DNA of 64,000 nt. It comes from Oscheius sp. JU75 (Eukaryota; Nematoda; Chromadorea; Rhabditida; Rhabditidae). The notes beneath the pieces are model-generated. The model was given only the letters and a program-made list of their open reading frames with translations. It was not told the origin of the DNA and ran no database searches. The stretch covers positions 1,922,001-1,986,000 of the forward strand of contig JASJZC010000006.1 in assembly GCA_037178855.1 (NCBI GenBank), given 5' to 3'. A program made the position numbers and the translations under genes. Shown here piece after piece: positions 1 to 10,787 of this stretch; position 1 is the stretch's first letter; each line of letters begins with the position of its first letter.

Positions 1-29
1 GGCTCTAAAAACTCCTACCTCCCCATCTA

Positions 30-716
30 CAGGGTGCGCCATAATTACGGGCGCGCGCTATATCGCTAATAACTCCGTTTCTAAATGTTGGACATATAGA
101 ATCTATGATGTATAAATGTACCACAGAAACTGGAGAATCAAATAATTGATCACACTTGCACAGTTGATTCAGGTGGGTCTGTAAGCATCACATCTAGGGC
201 GCCCATAGAGACGGGTGAGTCACGGAGGTCGAAAAACGAAATCGAGAACAGCTGGGCGCGGTTGGTATCATTAAAAAGAGCATAAAAAATAATGAATAAT
301 GGCACATTCTCACATTGGTTTGTGTTGCAAATTTGGAAAAAACCATGCAACCTGTAGTTCGTCGCGCAGTGGCTAACAAGTAAATCATGGTTTTCTCGAA
401 GTTCCCACTCGAAAGAAAGGCGGGCAAGTGTTTTTCTCGCTTCATTTTTTATGCGCTATAAAGTGATGATAAACTGATTTCGTTTTCTTTAATTTTATTT
501 TTTTGCTTATTTTCGACCACCGTGACTAAACCGTCTCAATCGGCACCCTAGAAGTGTTGGTTACCGAGCCCACCTGAATCAATTGTGTAAGTGTGATCAA
601 TTATTTGATTCTCCAGTTTCTGAGGTACATTTATATACCATAGATTCTATATGTCCAACATTTAGAAACGGAGTTATTAGCGATATAGCGCGCGCCCGTA
701 ATTATGGCGCACCCTG
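30..716. mobile_element. Palindromic MITE / foldback element flanked by TA
   Basis: The first ~150 bases (30-179) recur as a near-perfect reverse complement at 567-716. The ends are CAGGGTGCGCC and GGCGCACCCTG, and the dinucleotide TA lies directly outside both ends (28-29 and 717-718). A TA target duplication and a CAGGGTG-type terminus are typical of the Tc1/mariner superfamily. The ~390 bp centre has no credible coding frame, so this looks like a non-autonomous element. The few mismatches between arms suggest recent insertion or arm homogenisation. Confidence 0.85.
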
Positions 717-1210
717 TACATACATTTTTGCGGGTGTTCTTCCCTCTTACCCAATACTCTTCTTCTCTCCATGCAGCCAGTGCCATCTCCACGCACATTC
801 CGCTCAAGACCCCCTTTACTACTTGCCGTCCAGCCTCCAAAAACGAGTCACAGAGAAATATCATCAGAGCAATGTTGTATCTATTCTACAAGTCAATTAA
901 TGAATTTTTCAAAGTTAGTTGTTAGTAGAAATAGGGATAGGGTCAAAGATTGTGAGAGACAGAAAGACAGAGCGACTTTCTTTTGTTTCAAAGCAGTCAT
1001 ATTTCAACTTTCAACGAAATCAAACACTTCAGCTAACAGCTCTCTACTACTAAAGCGCAATGGTGTCCGTCCGTCTATCCTTGACCACGACCACGAAGCA
1101 AAAGCTGTCACGTTACTGTCAGTCATAGTATACTGCTTCTCTTGCTTAAGAAGTACGGCATAAGAGGCAATTTATATGGATGGGTCATGTCACTTCTGGC
1201 TGATAGATCG

Positions 1211-1815
<605 letters not shown>

Positions 1816-2346
1816 AGTCGAGATATTTGAACCAGACCGCAAATTTTCTTTTCATTAGTTCCCAGAGGACTTCAATAAACTCCTGTAAAAATTGCCCCGT
1901 TTCCTATTGACTCTGTGTAAACCATTGTCATTCGAGGAGTCGAGTAATTTCCCGATGCCAGAATATTGTTCACACCCAAATAGATCTCAACACTGAATGG
2001 TTCTGACGTCTGTAATTTTATTACTACCTTGTTGTAAGAGAAGGATCGCAGATGATATGGGCAATAAAGTCATAAAATTTGGGCTTTGAAGAATTATCGT
2101 CGCTACAAATCAGAAAGAAGTACGGAGCAGAAAAGTTGAGAAAATGATGATCTTTCAACCAACTACTGATACAAAAACTTTGTGAAAGTGTATTTGAGGG
2201 CCCCATCAAAGGACAAGCAGGTCTGAGCCATGCAGGATTTTTGCAGAAAATACGGGGTTGCAGAGAAAAAGGTGTATAGGGTGTTATGCCGAAATTCTAC
2301 AGTAAATATCTCCTAAAATCGTTGTCCCCGTAGCCCATTTAATCAT
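1816..2346. other. No gene seen
   Basis: AT-rich sequence between the microsatellite and a palindrome. I see no exon with splice sites, no RNA gene and no element ends in this stretch. Confidence 0.5.
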
Positions 2347-2470
2347 ACTCAGAAATGTGACATTAGCTGAAGACGGTCTATAGACCGTCTTCAGCTAATG
2401 TCCTTCTACCCATATGTCTTTGGGTCTTTCTGTCTTTATAGCAGCAGAATTCATCGTCACATTTCTGAGT
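2347..2470. repeat. Nested palindromes (42 bp perfect palindrome inside a 15 bp inverted repeat)
   Basis: Positions 2360-2401 form a perfect 42 bp palindrome centred at 2380/2381 with no loop. Outside it, ACTCAGAAATGTGAC at 2347-2361 is repeated inverted at 2456-2470. The two layers share one centre only approximately, so they look like successive rearrangements or the remains of a foldback element. No gene overlaps it. Confidence 0.9.
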
Positions 2471-2748
2471 TATTGTTCAATTTAATTACAGACGATGGAA
2501 AGGAATTTCCTCTTCTAGGGAGAGTGGAGAATTAGGAACGCCAGAAGAATGCGAGCACAAACTGTTTAGTGAGTTTTGCCGAAGAGACGACTGATAACGT
2601 TGAAAATGCTGATTTCGGCTGTTTTTCGAAGCCCCGCCTCGGTGAGTAAAACGATAAGGCCCAACAACTACCCAACCCCTTTCAGTTCTTATCTTTTTCC
2701 CCTTAAGACCTGGTTCTCTTTCCTAAAACGTCCATTTTTCAGTTTCCC

Positions 2749-5700
2749 ATGGCGGTGTTACTTTCAGAGGTGAAAAGGGTAGAACGGACATTTGAGGGCA
2801 TTTTTCCGTACATGGTAAGTGTTTTTTTTAATATTTTCACGTCCTTTCAGCACTGCTTAGCAGTGAATAACGAAGATTGGGACGAACTAAAAAATGACCC
2901 ATACGGCTCCGAAGTTGAGCTGTTTGTCACTTCACGTCCGTATGAAGAATTCAATATGTGCTCATCCTATTGCGTTGATAAAGAGGGAGGTGTCAGTAGC
3001 AAAAAGATTGAAGCCCTGCATATTGTTCCGATTTTTCGGTATGGCAAGTAACAGATTTTCAGGTTACAGTAGAAGAATTTGAAACCTTATGGAATCAAGT
3101 TTGCAAGGCTCAAATGTTGAACATAGCTCAAAACAAAAACTCATCTAACAACTTTTTCCCTTGTAAGACGCTTGGCAGATGGGTCAAGATATATAGAGAG
3201 CTGAGGTACAGTTATCATATTGTTTACTACACAGCAGTTGTGAAGCTTGAAGAAGAAATGGTATTTAAGCGTCTAATTATCGCCAAAAACTTTGACCAGA
3301 CTTTGTTGAAATGCGATGGATATTTTCATTTTCTCCAGCTGTTCGGCTTTATAAGGTGGATAAGTGAATCAGCTATTGAAAACATGCAGAATGATATGTT
3401 CTCATGCGAAATATCGCGAGAATACTTTACATTGTTTAAGGTATGTTGGATCCTACAGTGAACCAAATGATTTTAAAGAAATTGATAGTAGCTGTGGACG
3501 GTCTCTACAAACAATATTCTGGAATTTATTTTGAAATTATAAATGCAGAGAACACAAACAAACTGCTAGCGCTTTCGAAAAAAAATGTCATCAGCTTCAC
3601 TCAAAAAGAACAAAACTTGCTTCAGAAGTTAACAGTTAGAGATTTTGAAAATTGCGACTTTTATCTCTCAGAAAGAAAATCTCCGTCGTCTTCTAGTGAA
3701 AGCAAGGGTAGAATCTATGCTGAAAGATTTTCTCGCATCGACTGATTTTGTTCGAGAAGTGAACATTGATGAATATGTACACTTCGACTTGTTCGGACCG
3801 AAAGATTACTTCTTGGTCTTCAATACCACTAGGGAGTATTTAGGGCGCTTCATAGAACCGGAAAGTTTTCCAGTAAAAAAATTTTTTTACACGCTTTTAG
3901 AGCAAATACAAAGATGCAAAGTGCACCGATGTCCTGAAAAACTTGTTGATATTGGTACCAGCTCTGCCTCTTGTTGTGCGCAACTTTTTCCCGGTAAGTG
4001 AAAGAAGCTGGTACTCTCTCCCCCTACACCTGGATGGCCGATGAATGGGTGGAAGGTACTCGTTTACGGCAGTTTTCAGAAAATAATTCCTCAAACTGTA
4101 ACTGTCAAGCACACACTATTTTGGCCACTAGACTTCGTTCCAAACAAGTCATACGGCAAGAATTGGTTGATGGAACGCCTTTTGGAAATATTTAAGGAGT
4201 ATATTCTATATACATACATACATAGCCAAGACTTTTCGTATATGCCGTTATTTACACTATATTCACACGACTTTAAGAGTAAGACGTAATAGCCAAAAAT
4301 TAAGAAAAATCTATTAAGGAGATACATACGACAATCGTCTTCCGTTCCTAAGACCAGTCAATAGTCTGTGTGATCGAGATTTTCGTTTTTCCATACACTC
4401 AACGATTGAAACAAATACTTTTTACAGAATGATCTTCAAGGAGCACTCAGAGGTTTGAATGGCTCTGATTCAACCACGATTTAGTAGATCAAATTCTTAC
4501 ATGGAGAGCGACTTTACGCCCTGGCTAATCACTTGAAGTTTGTTGAAGAGGTTAGGAATCGTTTTCCTGCATACAGTGAAGTGAGTTGTGTCGAGCCGAA
4601 ACCAGAAACTTTTATTGTAGAGAGCCTGTGAAATGTTCTGTGAAGAGACAAATAGTACTTTGGACTTTGGATCGCTGCTCATCTATTACCATGTACAATC
4701 GACAAAAAAGTATAAATGTTCGTTTGGTTATAGGTCCTAAAACATTATTTGAACATTGAACAACAAGTCGAACTTTTGGAAGAAAAACTTCGACAACGTC
4801 AACAAGCAGAACAAACTTTTCTGGAGTATTTCTATGATCCAGAACAAGTGAAGCATGCATACATCAGTAAGTGGACTGAAGTTTACCCATATGTATTTTT
4901 TCTGTCATTTGTAAAAGTTTTCCTGGTAAGTTTCGTCACCCGCCTTTGATTTTAAACAGTTTTATACAAGTGACCAGAGAATAGAGCAGCAGCAGTGTAT
5001 AAATCGACTGGTGGATACTCTCGAGTCCTTTCCGAAGCTGAAAGAACTTCTGACTCGCCAAAAAATCACCCCTGAGATGTACTTTCACGAGGTAACTATT
5101 GGTGACAACTGAATCAATTTGATACTGTAGTTTCTCTACAAAAAACTGACGACATCGTCAAAGAGTGCGCCTCTGGAGCAGCTGAAGCGTATTTGCAGCA
5201 GCGAATGGGGAAATGTCCTGTCAGGTGCTAGCGTAGGCATCTTTTTTAATACTGTTTCATTAATATTTCAGCAAATTCGCTTCAAAAGCTATGAAAAATC
5301 GTCTCTCACCAGCGTCAAACTACTCTTTGAAGGCGGTCAGGCCATAGTGGAACTTATGAATGCGCCTGGACTGTCAGTACCAGTAGTCGCCAAGTTGTTC
5401 AAAAAGGTGTCGGCTACTTTTCACGAACCGCGGGAAGAATTTTGGCAAATGAAGGATGAAATTCGTACACTTTTGATGGTATTAACTTCTATTCTAACTT
5501 TTCCTGTCAATCGTGTCAATTTAGACGCAATGCAATCCACACATTGTTTCTCTTTACGGATATGTAGTCGAGAAGCACAGAATTCAAGGTCTGTTGATGG
5601 AATATTGCAAAGGAGGCTCCTTGGACTCAGGTAATATAAAACATTCTTTCATACTACCATCATCGTTTTCAGTGATTATAAGCGCTGACTATTCCGAATC

Positions 5701-6630
5701 TTCGATCGTCCGCTGGAGTCTTCATGCAGCATGCGGACTAGACTTTATCCACACCAGTAACTTGCTTCATCGTGATGTGAAACCCTCTAAGTGAGCTTGT
5801 CGGTTTCTTCCTTAAAACAGTTTCAGCATGTTACTCGATGAGTACCACCAACTTTTGAAGATCAGCGATCTCGGAATCGTAAAAATGGGGACTATAATCT
5901 CAGATGTTCTTCACTGTGAAAATACCTCGGACCGCGGAACTCATGGGTATCGCGCTCCTGAAACCGTTGACGGAGATGTGGATACCTACACTCCAAAAAT
6001 CGACGTTTTCAGCCTTGGTCGCTCAATATGGAAAATGATTTTCCGCTGCAATCCTAAACATACCCTCGACGGAAAACTGGCAATGACAGTGACAGTGGCT
6101 CCTACAATATGGGCGTATGTGCAGAGGTAAGGGTAATTTTTTCGAGAAACTTTTTTTTTTTAAATAGGATGATGGCACACGACCCGGAGTCGCGTCCAAC
6201 GATGGCAGAAGTATACAAGTTTTTTGAAGGACAAGTGATTCATTCAACTGAACAGTCTGTTTCTGTGGAAGACATCATCACTCAGCCCGCTAGCAGGATC
6301 ATGTTCAACGCTCCTTTCGATGAAAAACTTACCTACCTTATCAAACTTACTAACATTTCCGATCGTCGTATTGGATGGGCAGCTAAGATCTCTAGCCTGG
6401 CCCGTCTGAACCTGAATCCCGTTCATGGACGCCTCGATTCAAAGGAGACTACTGTGATTACTATCAGCAGTGTTCTCTTCGCCTATGACCAGGAAGACAT
6501 CAACGACGACTGTATCATCATCGAATGGACAGGCATTCCGCATGACTCTGACGAGCAGTTCTGTCACGAATGGTTTCAAGATGCTGGAGTGGTCTGCAAG
6601 AAGAAGCTTCCCATCGAATACAATCCGTAG
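2749..6630 (+). CDS. Protein kinase with C-terminal major sperm protein (MSP) domain
   Basis: A multi-exon gene. Readable exons: 2749-2814, 2851-3024, 3063-3440, 3479-3634, 3672-3993, then less certain exons at 4.0-4.9 kb, then 4960-5091, 5131-5224, 5272-5478, 5525-5630, 5673-5790, 5827-6126 and 6168-6630. Several introns are only 37-38 nt. The kinase domain has VVAKLFKK (beta-3 lysine), a C-helix glutamate in EEFWQMKDEI, hinge MEYCKGGSL, the catalytic loop HRDVKPSN completed across a splice junction, DLG in place of DFG, and GTHGYRAPE. The glycine loop is not recognisable. The last exon adds about 115 residues of MSP fold (from ITQPASRIMFNAPF) ending in LPIEYNP and a TAG stop. The N-terminal ~600 residues match nothing I know. 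The first exon is uncertain: coding-like sequence also occurs at 2495-2640. The kinase probably phosphorylates Ser/Thr and the MSP part probably mediates dimer/polymer or VAP-like contacts; both are inference. Confidence 0.75.
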
Positions 6631-6637
6631 AGGCTAG

Positions 6638-6643
6638 AATAAA
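6638..6643 (+). terminator. Polyadenylation signal AATAAA of the kinase-MSP gene
   Basis: A canonical AATAAA lies 8 bases after the TAG stop of the MSP exon. This supports the stop as the true end of the gene. Confidence 0.7.
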
Positions 6644-6972
6644 AGTGACGTTTGTTTCAAGGTGTCTGTTACAGTGTACAATATTATTTTTTCAACCCTT
6701 TCCGCCCTTATCCTAACTTCTCCTTAAACTGCCTGTCGAATGATGTTTGTGTTCCTTCCAGGTCGCTCTCCTATAAAAACAGTTAAGACGACGGTATGTC
6801 GGGACAAACAGAAGTGCTTTAAATACTCCGTAAGCGACGGCTGTCTTCTTGTTCTGAACAACTTTGAACTGCCATAGTTCTATTCTTTGTCTTTTCTGCT
6901 TGCCGACGAATGGTTGCAACCCAAAAGTCATATGTTACTTAGGCTTAGGCCTAACAAGGCAAGTCTTTCAAC

Positions 6973-7490
6973 TTAAGCTTAAATTTGTTGTTTCCAAACG
7001 TTTTCGGCTACAGCAAATACGTCACTAGGAAATACTTTCTGAGACCTGGGTATTCTATGGAAGTCAATAAGAAAACGGGGGAGCTGGAGCCAGTTGTATG
7101 TGTTTCAACCTATCTCAAGAAAACATAAACGTTTTTAGACCAAACGGTAGCAGACTATGTCCGCCATGTTCATCCCCGATGACGTGTTTAATCTTCACCG
7201 CCTAGTCTCGAAGTACGTCTGACACGACAAGACATCTATGTTTAGCGGGGAAAAAATCGTCATCTCGATCTTGGTCTCCTTGGCAGGGATCCGAGGGAAA
7301 CAGGAAGACGACAGATCGGCTTCCTAATGGTACAGGAACGACTCTTCTGGCTGCTGCTGGACCCCAACTCCAAGTGGATTCGTGTCAACGGAATCGGGAC
7401 GAGTCAGAGAGATGAGGAGCTCTGCTTGTGGCTCGATCTACTCGGTGAGGAGTACAGGAACGTCTAGGTCAATGGCAAGCAGATCGACGT
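6973..7490 (+). pseudogene. Unidentified coding-like exons (three blocks)
   Basis: Block 1 follows a CTACAG acceptor at about 6973, contains YFLRPGYSMEVNKKTGELEP and ends at GTATGT. Block 2 follows TTTTTAG at about 7139 and reads, in phase, through one TAG into FIPDDVFNLHRLVSKYV. Block 3 (7290-7490) contains QERLFWLLLDPNSKWIRV and ends EEYRNV-TAG. The bases are strongly coding-like but I do not recognise the family. The in-frame TAG in block 2 and a further frame break before block 3 suggest decay or wrong exon edges. It lies downstream of the kinase-MSP gene on the same strand but after its poly(A) signal, so it is probably separate. Confidence 0.35.
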
Positions 7491-7527
7491 CTAGGATCCA
7501 GGTCAGCTTGCAGTATAAAGAGATGTG

Positions 7528-8740
7528 TCAAAAATGCTTTATTTTAACAGAGTTACTTGTTACAGAACCAATCGTTGTTTGCTGTAATTGTAGCAAATAC
7601 AGGCGGTCTCTGTTGGCTGCCTCTCTCTGAGTTAAAATGAGCTTAAGCAGATCGTATACTTCCTGCATATCATGATCTAGAGTCACTAGCGATGTGCTTG
7701 TGATTTCCTCCATCCCTACTTTCCTGCCATCACGATCAAGCTGAATACTCATCCAAATAGTTTCCCATTCGGCGATTGTGGTCTTAACTCACCTTCGATA
7801 TGTATGGCTGCACGTCTTGTTCATAGAGACGTCGAGCTTCGTCCAGATGTTCAATGGCTATCTCGTTGTTTAGAAAGTCGTGCTAAAAGATGATACTGCA
7901 GTTCAAGCCTCAAGAAATCAAACCCATTGTTGCCGTGTCAAAGAATCAATACAAAACTCTTCAGAGATCAATGCATTTGCCTGCTGGAAGCGGTCAATTT
8001 TAACAGCAAGTTTGAGGAAAGTTTTGAGGACACCCAAGAGATCCTCTTTGCGGCTTACCAAGGTGTTCATTTTCTCGTTACACTCCTGAAAAGAAAATTT
8101 TCAGTCAGTGCAAACAAGTTCCACTAGTTTACCAACCTTTAAATCAAAGAGTTTATCCCAAAAGTTTCTTTCTTGAGCTGTGTGCTGCCGGAGAGCCGTC
8201 TCCGATTCTAGCGTTCTTCTAATCAAATTGGTGTGAGCCTCCGAAAGGACGCCCGATGAACAGTGGTAAAGCCTGTTGAGGTCAAAGTACGAATAAGGTG
8301 TTAGTGTTTTGATGTGACCTAGAAGACGAATAGTCTCTCGGACCGAAAAATTCCAGCTGTCTCTGTTCGCAGATTTTAAATTTTCAGCGAGATAAAATTC
8401 CTCTGTTGGAGCACAAAGTAAGAGGAAACTCTCATTTTCGAAACAGTAGGCATTGTTTCTGAAATATTGTGCAGATTGTCTGTCTCTCTCTCTCTCTCTG
8501 TCTCACTGTTCAAAGTTAATTTTTCCTTTTTCTCTGTTTGCATATTGGTGTAAAAAGCGCTGAAGTGTATGAGCTGATGCTCCTGGGCAATAAAAGGTGT
8601 GCCTCGTCGATGTGAAGCAAAACAGTATGTTCTTCGAGGCCTGGTGATGAAGTCTATGAAAGAGTTCCAGCAAGAAATTCTCCAATTTTTCCAGCCACTC
8701 TTCCTCTGACCGCAATATTATCAAAAAAGCGTGAATAGAT
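7528..8740 (-). pseudogene. 3' half of an AIG1/septin-like P-loop GTPase (FTNTR family)
   Basis: The first exon (8740 downward) begins SIHAFLIILRSEEEW and contains the G4-like motif NILFCFTSTR, matching the two complete paralogues at 27-31 kb (FTNTR). It continues into YCFENESF at about 8450, a helical stretch to about 8150, then LNNEIAIEHLDEARRLYEQD (7880-7800) and a last block ending at 7528. The P-loop, switch and G3 (DTPG) exons that should precede 8740 are absent; the upstream 600 bp are non-coding and then come potassium-channel exons. It is a 5'-truncated copy unless the missing exons lie elsewhere. The downstream exons keep splice-compatible phase, so the loss may be recent. Confidence 0.6.
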
Positions 8741-9319
8741 CTGGTATCAAGTCACTGCGGATGTGTTCATATATACATTGGGTAATTGAATTCGACGACT
8801 ACTACTCAAACATTGGCTATTTTTTCGCATGAATGACCGAACAATGTTTTTGGGTTCTAGTCTTCATCCCTAACTAAGGAAACACAAATTTTGATACCCC
8901 GTACTACTGTTGGTTTTAGAACTACTCAGGAAAGTTCGTCGTTTTAGGACGCGGGCGATGTGCAGAACATGTTTTCCTGACAACGTCTTATTATAAATTA
9001 TGGGTCAAACACAATAGACTTCAACTAATCTGTCCAAAAAATAAGAATTTCCTTGCAGACCGAGAATTGATTCCATTCGTGCTTTTTCTCTTCACCAGCT
9101 AGAGAAATACGCAAAATTTGGTTCCCCGTACGAATAGAGCGCATTTCTTTATAGCCTGTCAGTGAAACAGGAAAAGTTTCACACCCTGAAGACATTAGGA
9201 TTCGCTACTAGATTGAATTTTTGGTGTTTTACCAACTACTATCACCTTTTTTTGACTCAGATTATTATCAACAACGAGTGAAACACAAATATTTTCCAAA
9301 AGTCTAGTCAACCACTCAC

Positions 9320-10787
9320 CTATGACCATATCCAATCGTCGCCTATGACTCTAAACTGAACAGTAGGGCTGTCACAAAGTCGTCCACGTTCATTATACAG
9401 GGCCTGTAATGGGCTTCTGAAATTTGTACACTGCTGGCCGAATACAAGAAAAACAGACCTCTCCCTCTATCCTGTACCAGTAGGTGATGATGGAGTAGAT
9501 GATCCCGAACGCGATCCAGGAGGCAAAGAACCCGGAGGCAAAGACCCCTATTATCGTTCTCCATTGATATTCTATGGCCAGATAGAACCAGTTTCTGGAA
9601 AAAAAGTGTCAGTTAGAGTATATAGTCTGGGAAAGTTCCTTTGCGATAGTTACTTCAGGCAGCGGATAGCAAAACAAAAATACACTTTTGACCAGGTAAA
9701 CTTTTATGTCAGAGGCTATTGCCAAAAAGTCTCCCTCGGAACGGTGGAATTTCGATAAATTTAAAGAAAAACTATAGCTTTATCAGGTGCTAGAAAATAT
9801 TGTGTTTCGGTTAGGGTATAGAGTATGAATGAGTTTCATTGTGGTCACAGAAGGGAATGGAAAAAAATACTGCTCTCCATCTGAGAAGACTTTTAAGTTT
9901 CAGTCATAATCTTGCCAGAAAGTTTCGCTCGAAACGGTGGTTTCTTGATAAATTCTCGATAAAAAAATAAAGCCTGAAGCCGAAAATACCATGTTTCAGT
10001 TCGTGCTCCGGAAGAGTTTGTTACAATTGGCAGTTTTAGCGGAATGGTCAAAAAACAAAACACCCTGGCACAGCTTTCTGTAAAACTTTTATGTTTCAGT
10101 CAGAGCATTTGAACTGGAAGTTAGTTACGAGACCAATTGCTAGGCTTTCTGAGTACATACCAATGCAGGGTTAGAAAAGTTTGAAAAAAAGATTAAGTTT
10201 GAGTCAAAGTAGGTAGTCTGAAAGTTTCTCTGTGAGTCACATAGGATCAAAGAGAAAAAGTTTCATGTTTCAGTCAGAACATTTTGATTGGGGTTAAGAA
10301 AAAACAACTGGTGTGAGAAAACTTTTATGTTTTAGTCAAAGTCTATTACTGGAAGGTTCTGCTCAGAATGGTGGATTATCGGTTACAGCGAAGAAAAAAA
10401 AGTTTTTTTCGTAAACTTTTATGTTTCAGACACGGTACTTGGACCAAAAGGTTGCTATAGAACCAAATATACCAAATTTTGTGAAAACTATTTTAGTCTG
10501 TTTATTTACTCTTTAACAGTTCTATAAAGGAGTTATGATTTTAATAACGAAAATAGAGTCTAGTCAAACTTCAAATCAAAACTATAAATGTTTCAAATTA
10601 TCCATAAAGCCTCAAAACTCGAAGGTAAGCAATAAATTCTCTTCTCGCTGTTAGAAAAGAAATTACCTCATAGCAATGGATCTCCTCGATGGCAGTTCAA
10701 CATTTCCAAAGAGTGTCGTCCCGTCTTTTGCAATCAGATGAGGCTTCTTATGTGTGGTCACGCAGCTGGGGTGGTTTGTCCAGCCGT
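9320..10787 (-). pseudogene. Inward-rectifier K+ channel (Kir) fragment with TAG in the pore exon
   Basis: Three exons join in phase. 10787-10667 has the N-terminal slide region, with KPHLIAKDG before TM1. 9594-9478 has TM1 (EYQWRTIIGVFASGFFASW). 9430-9320, after a 47 nt intron, has the pore helix PCIMNVDDFVTALLFSLES, then TAG, then ATIGYGHR. Kir channels have ES/TQ-T-IGYG here, so the TAG (9343-9345) replaces the glutamine just before the selectivity filter. TM2 and the large cytoplasmic C-terminal domain are missing; the next sequence on this strand is a truncated GTPase. This is best read as a broken copy. An alternative is a functional gene with a sequencing or assembly error at one base plus misassembly. 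Confidence 0.7.
9595..10666. repeat. Kir intron made of diverged ~60-110 bp tandem units
   Basis: The core AAACTTTTATGTTTCAGTCA, or a close variant, recurs at about 9696, 9890, 10080, 10262, 10322 and 10417. Each is followed by 40-90 bases with shared phrases such as GAAAGTTTCTC and GAAACGGTGG. Units are too diverged to be a fresh satellite. Several cores start GTAAA and end TTTCAG, so they look like miniature GT-AG sequences, but they lie inside an intron. The same ATGTTTCA / TGAAACAT word occurs in introns throughout the window. Confidence 0.6.

Noticed and set aside
3430-3480. Frameshift in the kinase gene near 3440
   Set aside because: A 38 nt GT-AG intron (3441-3478) restores the reading frame.
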